NCBI GenBank assembly: GCA_035222895.1 | Contig: JAVYIG010000406.1 | Location: 249,001-313,000, forward strand | Source of the DNA: Strongylocentrotus droebachiensis | Taxonomy: Eukaryota > Echinodermata > Echinoidea > Camarodonta > Strongylocentrotidae | Direction: 5' to 3' | Length of the DNA stretch: 64,000 bases | Shown here: piece by piece, positions 57,801 through 64,000 of the stretch | How the letters are laid out: each line of letters begins with the position of its first letter | Position numbering within the stretch: position 1 is the stretch's first letter | Translations under genes and position numbers: made by a program | Notes under the pieces: generated by a model | What the model was told of the DNA's origin: nothing | The model's database searches: none | What the model saw: only the letters and a program-made list of their open reading frames with translations

Positions 57801-60800
57801 CCACCCAGGTGATATAATTGAATGACTGATAGGATGAAATTCATGAAAAACCAGATTGCCTTATCATGGTAGCTTGGCTAAATCCAAGGTGATGATAGTA
57901 AAGTGTTTAGGAATATTAAGGGGCTATGTAAATGTTTTATATTGTAACAAAATACAGAAGCAGGTTACCTATGCCAGTCAGAAGCACATCCAATCTACAA
58001 CATATTATGTGAAGAGCAAGAGGTATACTTACAGCAGCTTGAATAGAGCAACTGTAACTATGAGAGTGGCATTGAATAGGGTACAAAGGCGAAAATGATG
58101 TCTGACCTTAGTAAATTGTGGCATTGACTAAAATGTGAGTTGTAATCATGACTTGTCTTTTCTTTTGCGATAGGGAACTTCATCCTGATTTGACAGAAGG
58201 ATTGACTCAGTTCAAACAAAAGCTGGTGGACAACACCAACATAATGGAGCCCCTCAAAGTTTGGCAGCTCCAAGGTGAGCCAAATAATATTTGGAAGACG
58301 ACTCCCCCCCCCCCCCCCCCCCTTTCCCTCACTTGACAAAACTTTGTCGTTGAACGATATTGGCAACAATTGAAATATGTTTATTGTGGTGTAATCATTA
58401 TTAGTGTGGTATAGCTTGGGTCAGCCAAATTCAAGCAAAAATGACATGTTGAAAATAGTAAATCCTACAAATAACCAACACAGATATGACTACGTGGGAC
58501 AATTTAGCAGGTAGACAACCCTTGTAGCCCTTCACTTATTCACAACATTTTTTTGGAATTCTTTAAAAAAAAAAAGATAATTTCTCAGCAATAACACATT
58601 TTCTTTCAAATTCATTTGGTACTTGCTATTTATTAACACCAATACATATTTTGTTATCATAGTTTCTGATTGTACCTGAACAAGTTAAGGTAATATCTTT
58701 ATAGATGTTTAAACAGATTTTTCCAGTAGACAGATAACTCAGGCCCTTGTAGTTCTCTTAGTAAATAAGCAAAGGTAATCAACGATTCATAATTATACTT
58801 ATTGCCTGTTTCACAAAGCCCTTTTCAATGACAAATGACAAAAATCAGTGACAAATCTGCTGATAACCAATTAGAAGCAAGGATTTCAGTAGCTTATAAC
58901 AAAATCTGTTATTTGTCACTGATGACAAGTTTGATGAAACGCCCCCTATCTTTCTTTCTCAAGACATTGCATACCAAGCAGCACAGCGGGTGCTTTCGAC
59001 CCCTCCTGAGGATGCCCTCCAGGTGCTGACGGACATCAGTCAGAACTTCCCGCTTCTAGCTCGCTCTTTGATCAGGACACAGGTCAAGAGTGAGGTCACG
59101 AGGGAGATAAAGGAGAATCAGAAGGTCAGTTTGAAACTGTTTGGTTTCCATGGTAACTTGTACAAGTTGGCAGGTACAGGGTCATTATTGATTTGGCGTT
59201 ACCAGTGCCTGGGATGAGAAAAGTGAACTGAACGACTGTGACGTTCAAGTCTCTCCTCTTGATGTAACTGATTGGGATGTGCAAGTGCACCACTACACCT
59301 CCTACTCATATTCAAATACTGTAAACGTGGTAATATTCGTGGTGCTTTAATTTTTCACGGATTTCGCGCTAAAGTCGGTGTCCGCGAATATTAAAACCGT
59401 GAATAAATAAGCATGACTTCTTATGCATGTTTTGAACAGGCTGAATTGCTGAAATAAGAGCATTTACAGTAGTGCAGAGGATTCTTCATGTGCAAAGGTG
59501 ATGAGTCTACTATGCTCAGGGCCATCATTTGACATCCTTTCTGAGGGACGGAGTTTTATCACTTTCACATAGCCTGCATCAATGAAACAGGGGAGGGCAT
59601 GTTAACACACAGCACATGATTCAGCTATCCATATTGGCTAGATTAGAACCTCCAGTCTTTGGTTCAATAGGCACACATTTTACAGACTGAACCAACTATG
59701 ATGTAGTAAATTAAAACGATTAGAAAGTATCTCCTACCTTTATTTTATCCACAACATCCTCTCTGATAAAGCCCCATTGCACTACTTATAGCTACTTGCG
59801 CCCTCTATATAGAAAACAATGTCTAAGTGGTGCCCGTTTGTACCCCATGATCCTCCTTTTCTTATGTTAATTGAGAGCTGAGTTGATGAGATAACTACCT
59901 GTCAGTGACCTTGCAGGGCCAAACTAGTACAGACAGGCTTTAATATGACTTTAAGCATAAAATGTTTGTAATGTTGTTCCCTCATTTTTTGTTTGTGTTT
60001 TTTTTTCTTCAGTTATTTGCCATGAACCATAACGCTGATCAAGGAGATGCTATAATCATGGTGAATGGATTGGTCATCGATACAGAGGTTGCAGATCCGT
60101 TCATGTAAGTACCCAAGTTCTCTTTTGTTCTTTGTTATTTAGTTAAAGTTAAAGAACAGTTCTGGTCATGCGATTACATTGTGAAAGAAACAATGTGGAA
60201 TTAATCAGAAAAGGAATTGATCATCTAGCAAATAAGTATTGGTGTGTACTGCAAGGTTCTGGAATCGTCAAAATCATAAGAAATTTTGCCCAGTCTTGGT
60301 AAAGTTACCAGCACAGTACACAGAAAGATGTAGGTCTAGGCCTATATGGGACTATGTGATATCTATCTAGGCCGGATAGATATGATTATTTACCAAATAT
60401 ATCAATTATTAGGCGGTTTCCCTTCAAAATTTGTATCATCACGTATTAGTCAAAACATATTCTTTCACATGATTGGTAATAAGAGCTTTCATTTCATTTT
60501 TTGATAGGGGGCGTTTCCAAAACTGGTCTTTACCTTTAATGCTACAAAGTTACGATGATTGTGAGTTACAGTATACTTAAAAAATATTGCAACCTGACTC
60601 TTCCTATACTGTGGTCTATATGAAGTTACAAGTACATGTTTAAGTTATTCAAAAGTAAATAAGATCCATGCTGTTTCCATTGTAAGATATTGTCATTGTT
60701 AGACATCTATTAACCAATACCCGTTGGAAACCAGTTCGTCCATGTATTAAGCCTGTAGGAATGAGAAATTTCAGGGGCCAATGGGGCTAAACATATATTT

Positions 60801-63491
60801 TTTTTTGTTGCCAATATCATAATTACTTGAAATTTCTGAATATATGATGATTGTTTATTTGATAGGCTCCTTGATTTGTTGAAAGCTGAGGGAAAACTAC
60901 TAGAAGGCCTTCATCAGCTGGGTGTTCAGGTACTATATCAATTGATTCACTTTTCAGTTACCATCCACTTTAAAGGATAATAATGACGTATTTATTATCA
61001 TCACCATTATCATCTTCAATTATTTCTTTACAAACAGCAATACTGGAGAAGTTCATACAATACATGATTAAGACTCTTACATGATGTAGGAGTTGTAGTA
61101 CATAATTGATAGAAAAAGCTGTAACAAAAGTACAATTTTTTTATCAGTAAGTAATAATAGTGTCAGTGGTTGCACTGTAGTTTAACAAATGTAATCATAT
61201 TTTGCTTTTCAATTTTCCAGGGGAATAGCTTGACAGATGTGATGAAAACTAAGATTGAGTCCTTGCAAGACAGTTATGCTGTAGACATTCGGGACAATGC
61301 TGTCATTGTGAGTATGAATATGTGTATATTGAGGGATCAGTGACACAAAGACGTAACTCCATTTTGAGAAAAAGTGGTTTATGTGTCACTGAGCACTTGG
61401 GCCTTCAGGAGTTAAGTCTATATTTCACTAGCCATTGAATTCAATGGTGTATTGGGTGGAGTTAAGTCTTTGTGTTTCCTGGAAAGCCCACATTTTTCTG
61501 AACATTTTGATATCAAATACTCATTTTGGAAAAATATAGAGTTACATCTTTGTGTCACTGAAACCTCGACAAGAAGGGTGTGGTTTATGTTACTGTATAT
61601 CATGTTATATAAATATGTAATTTAAGGAAATGAAACAAGCCATACAAAAGTGAAAAGCAATATTATGTATATTTATTATTTTGTCATCGCCAAAATGTGT
61701 CCATGTTTTGTATCTTATTTCTGTTCTTTGTAAACTATGTCTGAGCCTTAATTTTACATTACAAATATCCATGTTGAACATACATTGGACAAATAAATAC
61801 ATTGATTGAATTGAATTCAATCTGTAGTTATTACCTTTCTGGCTGTTAACACCAGACAAACTTATGGTCTGTGTTTGGCATCAGTTGTTAGAAATGTTCA
61901 TCTGTAATCCTGGGACCTGTTTTGCAAAGCCTTTTTTCAATGAGAAATGACAAAAATCAGTGACAAATCTGCTGATAACCAATCAGAAGCAAGGATTTCA
62001 GTAGCTTATAACAAAGAGTGTCATTTGTCACTGATGACAAGTTTTGTGAAACGGTGCCCAGATGTCAATTGATTTCTGTCTCTATGGTTCTATTGTATGC
62101 TCACAATCACGTCCTTTTCCTGTCTCTCTCTCTCTCTCTCTGTTTCTCTCTCTATCTCATATTTTGTGTATGATAATTTCATTATGCTCATCATTTCTCA
62201 CTCTTTCTTTTCTTCGCAGTACATCAATGATCTAGAGAGTGATAAGAAGTACAAGTCCTGGCCGTCGCATATCCAGGAATTCCTTCGACCTACGTTCCCT
62301 GGAATGCTCAGACACATTGGCAAGAATGTCTTCCACATTGTAAGTCTTTCTCAACACATTAGCAACGGGAACCGGTTGGCTTCTGTATTAAACCTACAGG
62401 AATGAGAGCATTCAGTAGTCAATGGGTTGATTTCATGCGTAAAATCACTGAGGCAGGAAAAAAACAGTAACTTCATTATTCCCACTACAAACAATTTAAG
62501 CTGGAGGAAATTAACACATATCCTTTTAAAACAAGTTCTCCCATGTTTCTCAGTCGTCTTTGTTGATGGCCAAGTCACATTTCTTGATATACAACAATGT
62601 AGGCCAAAAAGTAAAACGGCCTAAGTCAATATGTTCAATTCAGCACATGTGTAATTTAACAAAGGCCTCATGAAGAGATTTGTGCAAAAATATAATTTTT
62701 GTGCAAAATGTGACTTGGACCATTATTTTAAGAAGGTGACGATATTGAAAGAAGTGATATTTTTATCTTTGGCTGGATCCACCTTATACAACATGGGCTT
62801 GTATGGAGTGGAGGTTGGTTGAAGCCTCTCGCTTGTATTTCAATGGAATCAACTATGACATACGTATAAATCATCTGCATAAAAGGCCCTGCTTGGCTTA
62901 ACTATACTAATACCATGTAAGTTCATCAGGTAAGCATCAGGGCCCTGTTTCATAAAACTTCTCTCGGCTGCTCTCAGCCAATCGAAAGACACGATCTTCT
63001 TCTTCTTATCGAGTCACTACACAAGTCCCGTCCAGTGGTCCACACAGGCTTTGGCGCGGCAATTCACGGCTTCCAGGTCATCTTGGGTGTATGGCTCTGG
63101 CAGGAGTGGGCAGACTAGCAGGTGTTCCATTGTCTGTTCCTGGCATGATTTCAGTAGCTTATAACAGTATTGTTACTTGTTATTGATAACAGGTTTTATG
63201 AAACAGGACCCAGATTTTAATTACTTAAATCAACCACCATTACTCTCTCTATGATCCTCTCAATCCCAGACAATCATCCTTGACCCTACGAGCCCTGACT
63301 CCATGCTCCTCCTAGACCAGGCAGAGATGCTCTACCTCAGTGACGTCCCTCTAAGGTTTGGCTTCGTCTTCGTCGTCAATGACGATGACAATGTGGATGG
63401 GATGGATGATGCGGGCGTTGCCATGGTGAGGGCGTTCAACTTTGCCTTGATGGAAGAGAATGCTGGGAAAGCTATGGACCTCATCACAAAG
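51835..63491 (+). CDS. UGGT1: UDP-glucose:glycoprotein glucosyltransferase, exons 1-12, right copy (partial)
   Basis: Second copy of the ER folding-sensor glucosyltransferase. Coding exons: 51835-52042, 52667-52797, 54135-54247, 54809-54989, 56926-57098, 58174-58274, 58964-59124, 60013-60104, 60866-60929, 61221-61307, 62220-62339, 63270-63491. They give 551 codons in one open frame; the animal protein is about 1500-1550 residues, so roughly the N-terminal third is here. Exons 11-12 add conserved stretches such as LRPTFPGMLRHIGKN and FVFVVNDDDNVDGMDDAGVA. All introns are GT-AG; exon 7 uses a GTCAGT donor in both arms. Exon lengths and phases equal those of the left copy. The gene continues past 64000. 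Intron 8 carries a TTAA element different from the one in the left arm. Whether this is an allele or a paralogue depends on the assembly question at the gap. Confidence 0.94.
55705..56403. mobile_element. Foldback element ~700 bp (right, UGGT intron 4)
   Basis: Mirror of 5582-6269, with long terminal inverted repeats. Confidence 0.8.
57166..57289. mobile_element. GTTTCAC hairpin MITE, copy 3 (right)
   Basis: Mirror of 4695-4818 just downstream of UGGT exon 5. Bounded by G and C homopolymers. Confidence 0.75.
57348..57444 (+). mobile_element. tRNA-like SINE head inside the fossil exon (right)
   Basis: GGCTCCATGGTAGAGCAATA followed by AGAGGTCCTGGTTGAAATT resembles the D-arm and T-arm of a tRNA (A and B boxes). 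It separates the two pieces of the fossil exon 5 duplicate. Mirror at about 4541-4637. Confidence 0.5.
57445..57520 (+). pseudogene. Fossil duplicate of UGGT exon 5 3' end (right)
   Basis: Contains GTCTTTAGTAAACC followed by GAGTATGGC and TGGTGTTGTA, parallel to the exon 5 end GTCTTTAGTAAACTGATG and its intron. GGCCAGATGAAATTG, also from exon 5, sits upstream at about 57333-57347, split off by a SINE-like insert. The reading frame is lost. Confidence 0.6.
57529..57655. mobile_element. GTTTCAC hairpin MITE, copy 2 (right)
   Basis: Mirror of 4322-4456. Confidence 0.75.
57656..57915 (+). mobile_element. SINE body with B box (right)
   Basis: GGTTGTGGGTTTGAATCCC is a strong B box. The downstream body (TTTGCCACTCTCCACCCAG, then ATGGTAGCTTGGCTAAATCC) recurs at 42176-42356 and 40078-40137, so it belongs to one SINE family. 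Mirror at about 4085-4320. Confidence 0.55.
58808..58940. mobile_element. GTTTCAC hairpin MITE, copy 1 (right)
   Basis: Mirror of 3081-3214. It ends only 23 bases before UGGT exon 7 and so lies next to the acceptor. Confidence 0.75.
59461..59696 (-). mobile_element. tRNA-derived SINE (right)
   Basis: Mirror of the 2325-2560 SINE, in UGGT intron 7. Confidence 0.55.
59766..59944. mobile_element. TTAA MITE, family A (right)
   Basis: Mirror of 2083-2251 in UGGT intron 7. Confidence 0.65.
60105..60865 (+). other. UGGT intron 8 (right) with the TTAA site
   Basis: Intron between exons 8 and 9, 761 bp here against 549 bp in the left arm (1369-1917). Almost all of the difference comes from the different TTAA elements. 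Confidence 0.8.
60149..60539. mobile_element. TTAA MITE, family B (right-only copy)
   Basis: About 390 bp, beginning TTAAAG and ending CCTTTAA, homologous to 41784-42174 and 18752-19142 (shared TCTGGTCATGCGATT and GGCGTTTCCAAAACTGG). It occupies the TTAA in UGGT intron 8 that holds a family A element in the left arm. Confidence 0.75.
61919..62052. mobile_element. GTTTCAC hairpin MITE, copy 5 (UGGT intron 10)
   Basis: Same family, in the part of the right copy whose left partner lies outside the window. Confidence 0.72.
62947..63204. mobile_element. GTTTCAC hairpin MITE, copy 6, interrupted
   Basis: Recognisable ends (GTTTCATAAAACTTC and CAGGTTTTATGAAAC, with GATTTCAGTAGCTTATAAC inside) are separated by about 160 bp of unrelated GC-richer sequence (about 62990-63148) that replaces the normal centre. 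Located in UGGT intron 11. Confidence 0.6.
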
Positions 63492-63560
63492 GTATAATTG
63501 CATTACTGAAAGTTTTTTTTGGGGCAAAACTAAAGAAGTATCAGTAACAAGCATCAATAC

Positions 63561-63664
63561 GGTCAAACCTGTTTATAGCAACCGCCCAAGGGAAACATCA
63601 AAAGTGGCCTTTGAAGACAGGTGGTCTTTGTAGACAGGTGATCACTAAAGCAGGTTTGACTGTA
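63561..63664. mobile_element. AAACCTG MITE, near-complete copy
   Basis: Inverted ends ACGGTCAAACCTG / CAGGTTTGACTGT define this ~105 bp element in UGGT intron 12. It is the best copy in the window of a family seen as fragments elsewhere. Confidence 0.65.
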
Positions 63665-63672
63665 CTATGAAT

Positions 63673-63762
63673 TAGGGTCATGGCAAGGGTCAGGGTTAGG
63701 ATTAGGGTCAGGGATAGGGTTAGGATTAGGGCTAGGGTGATGATTTAGGGTTAGGGTTAGGG
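63673..63762. repeat. Degenerate telomere-like TTAGGG repeats
   Basis: About 90 bp of AGGGTTAGGG, AGGGTCAGGG and AGGATTAGGG variants, with the cleanest run TTAGGGTTAGGGTTAGGG near 63748. Interstitial, within UGGT intron 12. Confidence 0.8.
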
Positions 63763-63919
63763 TCAACATAGGTTCAAGCCCTAGTGTGAGGGTAAGGGTT
63801 AGCATTGCTTTACACTCATGTGATGGGGTATTTTGCAGTTGTCCTATTTTGTTATAGGAGTGGAGGGAATCACTATGTATTGTTCCTTTGATGTATTGAC
63901 CAAAGCTATGTGTGTACCA

Positions 63920-64000
63920 TGGAGGTGACGTGGTATAGTGGTTCATACACTTAACTCTCAATCAAGGTTTGAGGATTCAAATCCCAGCCCGGCATTAAAG
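63920..64000 (+). mobile_element. tRNA-derived SINE head at window end
   Basis: A box TGGTATAGTGG and B box GATTCAAATCCC at tRNA-like spacing (about 63930 and 63972). The body runs past the window. Confidence 0.65.

Noticed and set aside
63665-63961. Minus-strand frame rich in LTLTLT and PNPNP
   Set aside because: Reading of the degenerate telomere-like repeat; not a protein gene.

Overview
The window is eukaryotic nuclear DNA. Genes are split into short exons with GT-AG introns, and non-LTR retrotransposons, SINEs and many small inverted-repeat elements fill the rest. The two recognisable genes, repeats resembling TTAGGG, CR1-like LINEs with a PHD-finger segment and the large allele-like differences between the copies fit a highly heterozygous marine invertebrate deuterostome, most likely an echinoderm such as a sea urchin. 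The species is inference.

Layout: positions 1-22738 and 38179-61463 are reverse-complement copies of each other. Each arm carries the same two genes pointing away from the centre: LZIC (beta-catenin-interacting-type small protein, 6 coding exons, complete, 188 aa) nearer the middle, and the 5' part of UGGT (UDP-glucose:glycoprotein glucosyltransferase, the ER folding sensor) outside it. The left arm (minus strand) holds UGGT exons 1-10 (437 codons) and runs off the start of the window. The right arm (plus strand) holds exons 1-12 (551 codons) and runs off the end. All exons were placed by hand from splice sites, reading phase and protein similarity. Exon lengths and phases match exactly between the arms and no copy has a stop.

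The arms differ by several whole mobile-element insertions present in only one of them (left: about 442-1240, 1681-1875, 10371-11007, 11488-11951; right: 48935-50507, 50546-51114, 60149-60539). The centre-proximal end of the right arm coincides exactly with a run of exactly 200 N (37979-38178), a placeholder-sized gap. The simplest reading is two divergent haplotypes joined head to head in a scaffold. A real inverted segmental duplication is the alternative.

The 15 kb spacer (22739-37978) starts with a promoter-like stretch (ETS and CRE motifs) just upstream of left-arm LZIC. It is then mostly repeats: a GC-hairpin satellite (about 110 bp period) split by a dead CR1-like LINE (25371-32302), which is itself apparently split by a second LINE in the opposite orientation (28618-31790, 868-codon open frame). 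After these come inverted satellite clusters, a purine/pyrimidine long inverted repeat, an AT-rich stretch with foldbacks and a Tc1/mariner-like inverted-repeat element.

No prokaryotic-type system, CRISPR array or operon is present. The unusual content is the architecture: the inverted duplication with its gap, two different TTAA elements in the same TTAA site on the two arms, several apparently uncatalogued foldback elements, a fossil duplicate of the UGGT exon 5 end, and a nested satellite/LINE/LINE stack.
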